Below, in pieces: positions 17,581 to 25,459 of a DNA stretch of 64,000 nucleotides. A program made the position numbers and the translations under genes. This stretch comes from Azospirillum brasilense (lineage in GTDB: Bacteria > Pseudomonadota > Alphaproteobacteria > Azospirillales > Azospirillaceae). The notes under the pieces are model-generated. The model saw only the letters and a list, made by a program, of their open reading frames with translations, was not told the DNA's origin and did not search any database. Each line of letters starts with the position of its first letter. The stretch's first letter is position 1. The stretch spans positions 92,481 through 156,480 of the forward strand of contig NZ_CP012919.1 of assembly GCF_001315015.1 (NCBI RefSeq). Reading direction: 5' to 3'.

Positions 17581-19863
17581 TTGAACGAAGTCATCATCGC
17601 GGACGCTGGACTTGAGGATCTCGACGGGCTGCTCAGCCACCGCCGTCCCGACGTCCAGGTCATGCTCGTCTCCGCCGCCGACGATGCCCACGCCGTTCTG
17701 GCCGCAGCGCTCGCCGTCCGTCCGTCCGTCCTGCATCTGGTCGCCCACGGCGAGCCGGGACGGGTCCTATTGGGCGCCCAGCCGCTGGATGCGCGCTCGC
17801 TGCTCGACCGCTCCTGGCCGGACGCGCGCGGCACCGAGATCCACATCCACGCCTGCCATGCCGGTGCGGGTGCCGAGGGCCGTCTCCTCCTCGACCGGCT
17901 GGCCGCCGCCACGGGCGCCGCGGTCGCGGCCTCCTCGGGGCCGGTCGGTCCGGCGGCGCAGGGCGCCTCCTGGACGCTCGATCTGAGCACCGCGCCGGTC
18001 GGCACCCCCTCTCCCTTCGCGGCGGTTGAGGGCTGGACCCATGTCCTGGCCGTGACCGGCACCACGACGGCGGGTCCCGACCTGCTGACCAGCGATGACG
18101 AGCCGGATGTGATCGAAGGCGGGGCCGGCAACGACACGCTGAACGGCGGCGGCGGCAACGACACGCTGATCGGTGGTGCGGGTGCCGACGTGCTGAACGG
18201 TGGGGCCGGCTTCGACGAGGCGTCCTACGAGACCGCCACCTCGGGCATCGTGCTTGACCTGCTGACTCCGGGCAACAGCACGGGCGACGCCGCAGGCGAC
18301 ACCTTCATCGACATCGAGCGCTGGGTCGGCTCCAACTTCGATGACACCATGGTGGCCGGGAACGACCCCGTGTGGTTCTGGGCCCATGACGGTGCCGACT
18401 CGGTGACCGGCGGGGCCGGCGACGACACGCTGGAGAGCGGCAACGGCAACGACACCGTCCATGGCGGGGCCGGGAACGACCAGATCTTCGGGCGGGCCGA
18501 CGACGACATGCTCTATGGCGACGACGGCGACGATCTGCTGGTCGGCGGCGGCGGCAAGGACAGCCTGATGGGCGGGGCCGGCAATGACACGCTGGTCGGC
18601 GACTGGGACGCCGACACGATGATCGGCGGCGACGGCGACGACGTGTTCTACAGCGGCGAGCACGGTAACCTGAACGAGGCCGACGTCATCGAGGGCGGCG
18701 CCGGCAACGACACCTTCATCATCGCCGCGCAGGGCGACGCCGGCACGGTCTCCTACGACGGCGGCACCGGCACCGACACGCTGCGCATCAGCTCCGACAA
18801 CGTGACCGATCCGGAAGGCAAGATCACCACGGCGACGCCGCAGATCGACATCTCCGGCATGACCCTGACCAGCGTGGAAAACCTCGATCTGGTTGGCAGC
18901 GTCCGCCACACGGTGACGATGACCACCGCCCAGGCCAGTGGTTTCACCAGCGGGGTGGCCGGGGCCATGGTGGGCGACGCCTTCACCATCTCCGGCACGG
19001 CCATGACCGGAACGGCCACCGCCGGCAACGGCAGCCAGCTTGGCGCCGGGCAGGTGCAGGCGGAGACGGTGGACGGTGTCACCTTCCTGCGCATCGGCAT
19101 GGACGCCACGGCGGGCGCCGACGTGACGCTTCGCTTCGTCGGCAGCTTCACCGCTGGGCAGTTCCAGCTCAACGGCGACACCGTCACGCTGATCGACGCG
19201 CCGCCCACCACCGAACCGCCCACCACCGAACCGCCGACGACGGAGCCGCCCACCACCGAACCGCCGACCACGACTCCTCCCACGACGGAGCCGCCGACCA
19301 CCACCCCGCCGGTGGACGACCGTCCTTCGACCGGCATGCAGCGGATCGTGGACGGCGTGACCGAGGATGTGAAGGCCTACGCCTATGAGGGCCCGGTGTC
19401 CGGCCTGCAATGGACCTTCCTGGGTGACTCCCGCGGCGAGGTGCTGGGCGGATCGGATGGCAACGACTTCATCAACCTGCTGGGCGGTGACGACGCTGCC
19501 TGGGGTGGAGCCGGTGACGACGTGCTGGACGGCGGCTCGGGGTCCAACTGGCTGATCGGCGGCACGGGCAAGGACACCTTCTTCGTCGATGGCCGCGGCA
19601 CTGAAACCACCTGGTCCACCGTGGTCGATCTGGAGCAGGGTGAGTGGGCCACGATGTGGGGCTATCAGGAGGGTGTCTCGAAACTCTCCTGGGAAGAGAT
19701 GGGCGGCGCCGAAGGCTACAAGGGCGCGACGGTCCATTGCGACATCGATGGCAACGGTACGATCGACGCCAGCATGACCTTCACCGGCAAGGCCGTGGGC
19801 GCCATGACCACCACCACGGGCACCATGGGCGACCAGAACTACATCGCCTTCATCAACCTGTGA
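17581..19863 (+). CDS. Large RTX calcium-binding protein, DUF4347 N-terminus (copy 2)
   Basis: The 760-residue paralogue of the preceding gene. An ATG at 17482 is in frame, but alignment with copy 1 and the shared GGAGAG site favour TTG 17581. His56 and Cys92 of the DUF4347 domain are kept (HLVAHGEPG, HIHACHAGAG). It has fewer RTX repeats than copy 1: one of the two repeat/GERWIG units is missing, which explains the difference in length. The Thr/Pro/Glu linker is longer (about 539-580). The C-terminal module (about 583-760) is nearly identical to copy 1 and ends GDQNYIAFINL. Type I secretion and a surface or matrix role are inferred. Confidence 0.85.
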   Translation: MNEVIIADAGLEDLDGLLSHRRPDVQVMLVSAADDAHAVLAAALAVRPSVLHLVAHGEPGRVLLGAQPLDARSLLDRSWPDARGTEIHIHACHAGAGAEGRLLLDRLAAATGAAVAASSGPVGPAAQGASWTLDLSTAPVGTPSPFAAVEGWTHVLAVTGTTTAGPDLLTSDDEPDVIEGGAGNDTLNGGGGNDTLIGGAGADVLNGGAGFDEASYETATSGIVLDLLTPGNSTGDAAGDTFIDIERWVGSNFDDTMVAGNDPVWFWAHDGADSVTGGAGDDTLESGNGNDTVHGGAGNDQIFGRADDDMLYGDDGDDLLVGGGGKDSLMGGAGNDTLVGDWDADTMIGGDGDDVFYSGEHGNLNEADVIEGGAGNDTFIIAAQGDAGTVSYDGGTGTDTLRISSDNVTDPEGKITTATPQIDISGMTLTSVENLDLVGSVRHTVTMTTAQASGFTSGVAGAMVGDAFTISGTAMTGTATAGNGSQLGAGQVQAETVDGVTFLRIGMDATAGADVTLRFVGSFTAGQFQLNGDTVTLIDAPPTTEPPTTEPPTTEPPTTEPPTTTPPTTEPPTTTPPVDDRPSTGMQRIVDGVTEDVKAYAYEGPVSGLQWTFLGDSRGEVLGGSDGNDFINLLGGDDAAWGGAGDDVLDGGSGSNWLIGGTGKDTFFVDGRGTETTWSTVVDLEQGEWATMWGYQEGVSKLSWEEMGGAEGYKGATVHCDIDGNGTIDASMTFTGKAVGAMTTTTGTMGDQNYIAFINL

Positions 19864-19883
19864 TCTGAGGCAGTCCGAAACGC

Positions 19884-19920
19884 GCCGATCCGGGGGATGC
19901 CTTCCCCCGGATCGGCTTTT
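19884..19920 (+). terminator. Terminator after RTX copy 2
   Basis: A perfect 14-bp stem pairs 19884-19897 with 19903-19916 (GCCGATCCGGGGGA and its complement), with loop TGCCT and a TTTT tail. It insulates parAB from the RTX genes. Confidence 0.9.
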
Positions 19921-19964
19921 CCTGTTGATGCCGGCTGTTGATGCAACGGGGATGACCGTCAACC

Positions 19965-19993
19965 TTGACCGATTCGGGGCGCCGTCGTATCGG
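19965..19993 (+). promoter_or_regulatory. Candidate parAB promoter
   Basis: TTGACC at 19965-19970 and TATCGG at 19988-19993 are spaced by 17 bp, between the RTX terminator and the parA ribosome site. The -35 is good and the -10 weak. A second TGACCG copy at 19953-19958, just upstream, might be part of an operator. Confidence 0.4.
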
Positions 19994-20029
19994 TTGAACA
20001 CGGCAAGCGCATTCGCTGTGGAGGTTGAC

Positions 20030-21037
20030 GTGCGTGGCGAAGACATGAGGCTCCTGCGCGAGGAGCGCAAACTCTCACAGCCGGATTTCGCGGCCTGGCT
20101 GAACGAGCGGCTGGAGCGGCGCTACGACCGGTCCAAGATCTCCCGCTGGGAAAGCAACAGCGAGAAGATCCCCGATGCGGTGGTCCGCTTTCTCCTGAAG
20201 GAGACGGCGGTGGTGGACGGCAAGCATGGCCCGGCGCTGGTCATCTGCCTCGCCAACCAGAAGGGCGGGGTCGGCAAGACCACCTGCACGGTCAACACCG
20301 CCAGCATCCTGGCGCGCGAGGGCTATCGCGTGCTGATCATCGACGCCGACCCGCAGGCGAACGCCACGGCGCATCTCGGCATCGACCTGATCGAGTATGA
20401 GGAGGGCCGGCGCAAGTCGCTCGCCCATGTGCTGCGCGAGGAGGTCGCCGTCGAGGACATCGTGGTTCCGGTCGGGGACATCGGGTTGGAGATCGCCCCG
20501 TCGAGCATCGAACTGGCATCGGTCGAGGTGGAACTGACCGCCGACCCCAGCGGTCCGATGGCGCTGCGCGAGCGGCTGCAGGATGCGCGGGAGGCCTACG
20601 ACTTCATCTTCATCGACTGCCCGCCGAACCTCGGCCAGTGCACGGCCAACGGGCTGGTGGCGTCGGACGTCATCGTCATCCCCTGCCAGACCGAGTATCT
20701 GTCCTCCATCGGCGTGAACCATCTTCTGAAGACGATCAACAAGCTGAAGCGGCGCTGTCACCCCAGCCTCGCCGTCCTGGGCATCCTGCCGACCATGCAC
20801 AACGCCCGCCTGAACCAGCATCAGGTGACGTTGGAGCAGCTGCACAGCGCGTTGGGGAGCACACTGCGCATCTTCCCGCCGGTGCCGCGGGCGACGATCT
20901 ACGGCGACGCCGCGCTTGCCGGCCGTGCCGCGTTGGAGGCGGTGCCGGACGCGCCGGGAGCGTCGTCGTACCGGGCGCTTGCCGACGCCATCGCCGTGGA
21001 GCGGCGCAAGCGCGTGGAGGTGGCCAATGTCGCGTAA
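20030..21037 (+). CDS. parA: ParA partition ATPase with N-terminal HTH
   Basis: I choose GTG 20030 (335 residues) because GGAGG stands five bases before it and because the terminator at 19884-19920 leaves no room for a promoter before the upstream ATG. A Cro/C1-type helix-turn-helix (MRLLREERKLSQPDF to KISRWESNSEKIP) forms the N-terminus. The deviant Walker A is QKGGVGKTT near residue 77, with DADPQANAT and FIDCPPNLG as Walker A' and B. The HTH makes this the type Ia-like class, in which ParA represses its own operon while partitioning the replicon with ParB. It overlaps parB by 11 bp. Confidence 0.93.
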   Translation: MRGEDMRLLREERKLSQPDFAAWLNERLERRYDRSKISRWESNSEKIPDAVVRFLLKETAVVDGKHGPALVICLANQKGGVGKTTCTVNTASILAREGYRVLIIDADPQANATAHLGIDLIEYEEGRRKSLAHVLREEVAVEDIVVPVGDIGLEIAPSSIELASVEVELTADPSGPMALRERLQDAREAYDFIFIDCPPNLGQCTANGLVASDVIVIPCQTEYLSSIGVNHLLKTINKLKRRCHPSLAVLGILPTMHNARLNQHQVTLEQLHSALGSTLRIFPPVPRATIYGDAALAGRAALEAVPDAPGASSYRALADAIAVERRKRVEVANVA

Positions 21038-21896
21038 ACTCGGAACCGGGAACCTCGCCCGGCTGAATGCCATGAGTCGCGGCGCGCTCGCCGTCTTCGC
21101 GGAGCCGGAGCAGGGCGTCCGGCTCGTCTACCCCGACGTGGACTGGATCGAGGCCAATCCCGACCAGCCGCGCCGCCGCTTCGATGAGGCGGAACTGGTC
21201 GCCTTGACGGACTCCATCCGCAAATACGGCCTGCAACAGCCGATTGGCGTGCGGGAACTGGGGCCGAGCCGCTTTCAGCTCGTCTTCGGGGAGCGGCGCC
21301 TGCGCGCGGTCCGCGCGCTCGGCCAGCAGACGGTGCCTTGCATCCTCGTGCCGGACGGCATCGACACCGCCGAGGTGGCGGTAGTCGAGAACGTCCTGCG
21401 CGCCGATCTGACGCCCTTCGAAGAGGCCGACGCCTTTGTGGCTTTGGTGGAGAAGCACGGTTATTCCCATGCCGATCTCGGCCAGATCATGGGGCGCGAC
21501 AAGGCGGAGATCACCCGGACTCTTGGGCTGACCCGGGTCGCCCCGGCGGTAAGGGAACGCTACGAGGGAGCCGAGAAGAAGATCGCCCGCTACAAGCTCT
21601 ACCAGATCGCGGCGCTCGAAGACGCGGAGGCGCAGATGCGCCTGCTCGACAGCCTGACCGACGACCAGCCCCAGCCTGCCCTGCGCGCGCCCGGCGTTGC
21701 CGCAACGGGAGCGCGGGACGAGCCTGAGGCGGTGCTGAGCGCTTTCAGCCTGCGCGTTTCCCGCAACATCCTGCGCACGCGGGAAGCCCTCCAGGCGTTT
21801 CAGGAAAAGCCGAAGCGGCTGGAGGACGTGGACCGCGAAGTCTTGCGCGACCTGCGCCGTTCCATCGACGCCATTCTGGATGATGAGGAAGGCTGA
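21027..21896 (+). CDS. parB: ParB centromere-binding protein
   Basis: The 289-residue protein starts at ATG 21027 inside the end of parA. It has the ParB/Srx CTP-binding motifs: NPDQPRRRFDEAEL, GLQQPIGV and FGERRLRAVRAL, then VENVLRADLTPFEEADAF. A central HTH follows (YSHADLGQIMGRDKAEITRTLGL). These define the ParB/Spo0J family. The protein loads at parS and clamps on DNA. Two identical palindromes directly after the stop codon are the obvious candidate parS. The C-terminal dimerisation region (FSLRVSRNILRTREALQ) is present, so the gene looks intact. Confidence 0.94.
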   Translation: MSRKLGTGNLARLNAMSRGALAVFAEPEQGVRLVYPDVDWIEANPDQPRRRFDEAELVALTDSIRKYGLQQPIGVRELGPSRFQLVFGERRLRAVRALGQQTVPCILVPDGIDTAEVAVVENVLRADLTPFEEADAFVALVEKHGYSHADLGQIMGRDKAEITRTLGLTRVAPAVRERYEGAEKKIARYKLYQIAALEDAEAQMRLLDSLTDDQPQPALRAPGVAATGARDEPEAVLSAFSLRVSRNILRTREALQAFQEKPKRLEDVDREVLRDLRRSIDAILDDEEG

Positions 21897-21903
21897 GCGG
21901 AGC

Positions 21904-21959
21904 CGGTGAGAATTCTCACCGATCCTTTTCCTCACGCGAAGCGGTGAGAATTCTCACCG
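21904..21959. promoter_or_regulatory. Two identical 18-bp palindromes, candidate parS
   Basis: CGGTGAGAATTCTCACCG occurs at 21904-21921 and again at 21942-21959, each a perfect palindrome, 38 bp centre to centre (about 3.6 helical turns). They start eight bases after parB. They do not match the canonical chromosomal parS (TGTTTCACGTGAAACA). Their position, identity and phasing point to a plasmid-type centromere. They lack a T tract, so they are not terminators. Confidence 0.7.
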
Positions 21960-21983
21960 GCCTTGTCGGAACTCAGGCGAAGA

Positions 21984-22024
21984 AAAAGGCCCCTCCCCGC
22001 ATCCGCAGGGAAGGGCCTTTTCGA
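21984..22024. terminator. Terminator between parB and the phosphomannomutase gene
   Basis: AAAAGGCCCCTCCC (21984-21997) pairs with GGGAAGGGCCTTTT (22008-22021) with one mismatch and a 10-nt loop. A and T tracts on both sides allow it to serve both convergent genes. Confidence 0.8.
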
Positions 22025-22048
22025 TTTTGGCCGATCAATTTCAGCCGA

Positions 22049-23452
22049 TCAGTGGGCGCTGCCGCCGTCCTCGAAGGAAGGGGCCTGGAGGCCGGAGGCT
22101 TCCAGCTGCGCCACGACCATGCCCTTCAGCCGCTCCAGCCCTTCGGGGGTGCCTGACTCCGCGCGGGCCACCAGCACGTCCTGGGTGTTGGAAGCGCGCA
22201 GCAACCACCAGCCGTCCGCCGTCTTGACGCGCACGCCGTCGATGTCGTTGACATCGGCACCCTCGGCCTTCAGGCGGGCCTTGACCTCCTGGACGACCTG
22301 GAACTTGCGCTCCTCGCTCACCTGGAAGCGGGTTTCGGGGGTGTTCACCACGTCCGGCAGGCGGTCGCGCAGTTCCGACAGGGGCTGGTTCAGCTTGCTG
22401 ACCAGACCGATCAGCCGCACCGCGCAGTACAGAGCGTCGTCGAAGCCGTACCACTTGTCGGCGAAGAAGATGTGGCCCGACATTTCGCCGGCCAGCGGCG
22501 AGCCGGTTTCGGCCATCTTCGCCTTCAGCAGCGAGTGGCCGGTCTTCCACATCAGCGGGTTGCCGCCGAGCCGGGCGATCTCGTCGAACAGCGTCTGGCT
22601 GGCCTTCACGTCGGCGATGATCGTCGCGCCGGGGTGGCTCTTCAGCACGTCGGCGGCGTAGATCGCCACGAGCTGGTCGCCCCACACCACGCGGCCCAAA
22701 TGGTCGATGGCGCCGATGCGGTCGCCGTCGCCGTCGAAGCCGATGCCGATGTCGCAGCCATGTTCCGCCACCGCCGCCTTCAGGTCGACGAGATTCTTCT
22801 CGACCGTCGGGTCCGGATGGTGGTTGGGGAAGTTGCCGTCGATCTCGTCGAACAGCAGGACGTGCTTGCCCGGCAGCTTCGCGGTCAGGCGGCGCAGGAT
22901 CTCGCCGGAGGCGCCGTTGCCGGCGTCCCAGGCGATGGTCAGGTCGCGGGTGCCGTCATAGTCGCGCAGCAGGCGCTCCACATAGGCGTCCTTGATGTCG
23001 AGCTGTTCCGACGACCCTTCACCGGAGACATAGTCGGCCTTCGACGCGATGGCGCCGATATCGAGGATCTGCCGGCCGTAGACCGGACCCTTGCCCAGCA
23101 TCATCTTGATGCCGTTGTAGTCCGGCGGGTTGTGCGAGCCGGTGATCATGATGCCGGCCGCCGCCTCGCGGTCGCGGGTGGCGAAATACAGCATCGGGGT
23201 GGGGCCGAGCCCGATGCGCAGCACATGAAGGCCGCAGGCGACCAGACCGTCCACCATGGCGGCTTCCAGCTCCGGCGAGGAGAGCCGGCCGTCGTAACCG
23301 ACGCACACGGTCTTCCCACCGCCGCGGGCGACCACGGTGCCGAAGGCCCGTCCGACCGCGCGGGCATCCGCCGCGGTCAGGGTGCTGCCGACGATGCCGC
23401 GGATGTCGTATTCGCGCAGCACGGTCGGGTGGAAAGTGTGGGCTTCGCTCAT
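22049..23452 (-). CDS. algC: Phosphomannomutase/phosphoglucomutase (AlgC/ManB type)
   Basis: The 467-residue alpha-D-phosphohexomutase starts at ATG 23452 (HPTVLREYDIRGIVGSTLT). The phosphoserine loop is IMITGSHNPPDYNGIKMM, the magnesium site GIGFDGDGDRIGAID and the sugar-binding loop GEMSGHIFF; the phosphate-binding site is in LLRASNTQDVLVARAE near the C-terminus. All are intact. The enzyme interconverts mannose or glucose 6- and 1-phosphates and supplies GDP-mannose and UDP-glucose pathways. It lies 32 bp downstream of ugd on the same strand, so both are likely cotranscribed. Confidence 0.93.
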   Translation of the reverse strand: MSEAHTFHPTVLREYDIRGIVGSTLTAADARAVGRAFGTVVARGGGKTVCVGYDGRLSSPELEAAMVDGLVACGLHVLRIGLGPTPMLYFATRDREAAAGIMITGSHNPPDYNGIKMMLGKGPVYGRQILDIGAIASKADYVSGEGSSEQLDIKDAYVERLLRDYDGTRDLTIAWDAGNGASGEILRRLTAKLPGKHVLLFDEIDGNFPNHHPDPTVEKNLVDLKAAVAEHGCDIGIGFDGDGDRIGAIDHLGRVVWGDQLVAIYAADVLKSHPGATIIADVKASQTLFDEIARLGGNPLMWKTGHSLLKAKMAETGSPLAGEMSGHIFFADKWYGFDDALYCAVRLIGLVSKLNQPLSELRDRLPDVVNTPETRFQVSEERKFQVVQEVKARLKAEGADVNDIDGVRVKTADGWWLLRASNTQDVLVARAESGTPEGLERLKGMVVAQLEASGLQAPSFEDGGSAH

Positions 23453-23484
23453 GGTCTCGACAGTTCTCCTTGGACTGGATCGCT

Positions 23485-24810
23485 TCAGACGTTCTGGGAC
23501 GGTGCGGTGGGCCGTCCGATGGAGGAGTAGGCGAAGCCGGCGGCGGCCATGTCCCCTGGATTGTAGACGTTGCGCAGATCGATCATGACCGGTTCCTTCA
23601 GCAGGGTCTTGACCCGCTTCAGGTCCAGTGCGCGGAACTCGTTCCATTCCGTCAGGATGGCGACGCAGTCGGCTCCGTCCAGGGCGCCGTAGGCGTCCTT
23701 CGCCCAGACCACGCCGGGCAGCAGCTTCTCGGCCTCGTGCATGCCGGCGGGGTCGAAGGCCCGCACGGTGGCGCCGGCGGCCTGGAGCGCCGGGACGATG
23801 TCGAGAGACGGGGCGTCGCGCATGTCGTCGGTGTTGGGTTTGAAGGTGACGCCCAGGACGCCGACGGTCTTGCCGGACACCGATCCGCCGCAGGCGGCGA
23901 CGATGCGCTCCGCCATCTGCTTCTTGCGCTTGTCGTTGATGTCGACCACCGTCTCGATGATGCGCAGCGGGCTGCCAACCTGCTGGGCGGTGCGCACCAG
24001 GGCCAGCGTGTCCTTGGGGAAGCAGGAGCCGCCGTAGCCCGGACCGGGGTGCAGGAACTTCTTGCCGATGCGCCCGTCCAGCCCGATGCCACGCGCGACG
24101 TCATGGACGTTGGCGCCCACCTTCTCGCACAGGTCGGCGATCTCGTTGATGAAGGTGATCTTGGCGGCCAGGAAGGTGTTGGCGGCGTATTTGGTCAGCT
24201 CCGCGGTCTCCAGCGACGTCAGGACGATCGGCGTCTCGATCAGATAGAGCGGGCGGTAGAGCCGGCGCATGACCTCGGCCGCACGCTCCGAGCTGGTGCC
24301 GATGACCACCCGGTCGGGGCGCATGAAATCGCCGATGGCCGAGCCTTCGCGCAGGAATTCCGGGTTGCTCGCCACGTCGAAGTCGGCGTTGGGGTTGGTG
24401 CGGCTGATGATCGCCTTCACCTCGCGTCCGGTGCCGACCGGGACGGTCGATTTGTTGACGACGACGGTGTAGTGGTCGAGGTTGGCGGCGATCTCCTCGG
24501 CGGCGGCGTAGACGTAGGAGAGATCCGCATGGCCGTCGCCGCGGCGGGTCGGGGTTCCCACGGCGATGAAGACGGCATCCGCCCCGGCCATCGCCTCCTT
24601 CAGGTCCAGCGTGAAGGACAGCCGTCCGGCGGCGACGTTGCGCGCGACCAGCTCGTCCAGGCCGGGTTCATAGATCGGGATTTCGCCGCGCTTCAGGCGC
24701 TCGATCTTGCTGGCATCCTTGTCGACGCAGGTGACGTGGACGCCAAATTCCGAAAAGCAGGCGCCGGACACCAGCCCGACATAGCCCGTACCGATCATCG
24801 CGATGCGCAT
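23485..24810 (-). CDS. ugd: UDP-glucose 6-dehydrogenase
   Basis: The 441-residue protein begins MRIAMIGTGYVGLVSGACF, the NAD-binding GxGxxG. It has the conserved NPEFLREGSAI block, the KYAANTFLAAKITFINEIA helix and the catalytic cysteine in GPGYGGSCFPKD; TFKPNTDDMRDAPS closes the family signature. It oxidises UDP-glucose to UDP-glucuronate with two NAD+. UDP-glucuronate can feed the UDP-xylose synthase at 7854-8813 or acidic exopolysaccharide. Length and motifs are those of the bacterial TuaD/RkpK group. Confidence 0.95.
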   Translation of the reverse strand: MRIAMIGTGYVGLVSGACFSEFGVHVTCVDKDASKIERLKRGEIPIYEPGLDELVARNVAAGRLSFTLDLKEAMAGADAVFIAVGTPTRRGDGHADLSYVYAAAEEIAANLDHYTVVVNKSTVPVGTGREVKAIISRTNPNADFDVASNPEFLREGSAIGDFMRPDRVVIGTSSERAAEVMRRLYRPLYLIETPIVLTSLETAELTKYAANTFLAAKITFINEIADLCEKVGANVHDVARGIGLDGRIGKKFLHPGPGYGGSCFPKDTLALVRTAQQVGSPLRIIETVVDINDKRKKQMAERIVAACGGSVSGKTVGVLGVTFKPNTDDMRDAPSLDIVPALQAAGATVRAFDPAGMHEAEKLLPGVVWAKDAYGALDGADCVAILTEWNEFRALDLKRVKTLLKEPVMIDLRNVYNPGDMAAAGFAYSSIGRPTAPSQNV

Positions 24811-25077
24811 GGGGAACCCTTGTTGTCAACACCCTTTAGGCCGCCTGTGTCCGGCCCCGCCTTCAGCATGGAGCAGAACGGTGACCGCCTTCGATGGTTG
24901 CCTTGTCTTATCAGGATAGCCGTGATGCGGACATCACCTGCGGCAGGCTGCCGCGGGGCGGCGCGCCTTTGCTGAAAGCCGATTCATAGGACCTTCATGG
25001 GGCCGATGGCGGACGCGCCGGGTTTGCCGTGCCGGCGCGCGTGGCCTCAGCGGAACCACCTGGAAAATCCAGACGCC
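24811..25077. other. Intergenic region upstream of ugd
   Basis: No gene seen. It should hold the ugd-algC promoter on the minus strand and any terminator of the upstream small gene. No convincing hairpin or promoter pair was recognised. Confidence 0.4.
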
Positions 25078-25374
25078 TCAGATTGCCTGGAGATAGGCGG
25101 GGTCCAGGGCGCCGTGGCGGAAGGGGATCCAGTCCTTGTGGTCGGCCCGGTACTGCAGGCCGTAGGGGTTTTTGAAGAAAATCTTCTGCAACGGCTGCCC
25201 GCCCTCGGTGCGGGTGCGCTCCAGGTCGATCAGGGATGAGGGGGCGAACACCTTTTCCCACAGCTCGGCGTTGTCCACGTCGCGGCCGGCGTTCTTCACA
25301 TAGTCGCGCGCGGCGTCGCTCAGTTGCCAGGCCTCTTCGACCATCGCGTAATAGTCCACAGTACCCTCGGCCAT
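25078..25374 (-). CDS. Small protein of unknown function (98 aa)
   Basis: The frame runs from ATG 25374; a start at 25446 would add 24 residues of poor quality. The sequence is soluble, with many acidic and aromatic residues (YYAMVEEAWQLSDAARDYV, ELWEKVF, PYGLQYRADHKDWIPFRHGALDPAYLQ). No signal peptide or membrane helix is present. I do not recognise the family. It lies between ugd and pseC in the same direction, about 85 bp after pseC, and may belong to the nucleotide-sugar operon. Confidence 0.6.
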   Translation of the reverse strand: MAEGTVDYYAMVEEAWQLSDAARDYVKNAGRDVDNAELWEKVFAPSSLIDLERTRTEGGQPLQKIFFKNPYGLQYRADHKDWIPFRHGALDPAYLQAI

Positions 25375-25459
25375 GACCCTGCTCCGAAGCGTTCCAGATG
25401 ACGCTTGGCATAGCGCATTTTTGGAAGGGAGAAAACTGTCCAGCAACGACGCCGGGTTG

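Noticed and set aside
19925..20029. ATG near 19928 as the parA start
   Set aside because: It lies immediately after the RTX terminator with no room for a promoter; GTG 20030 has a well-placed GGAGG.
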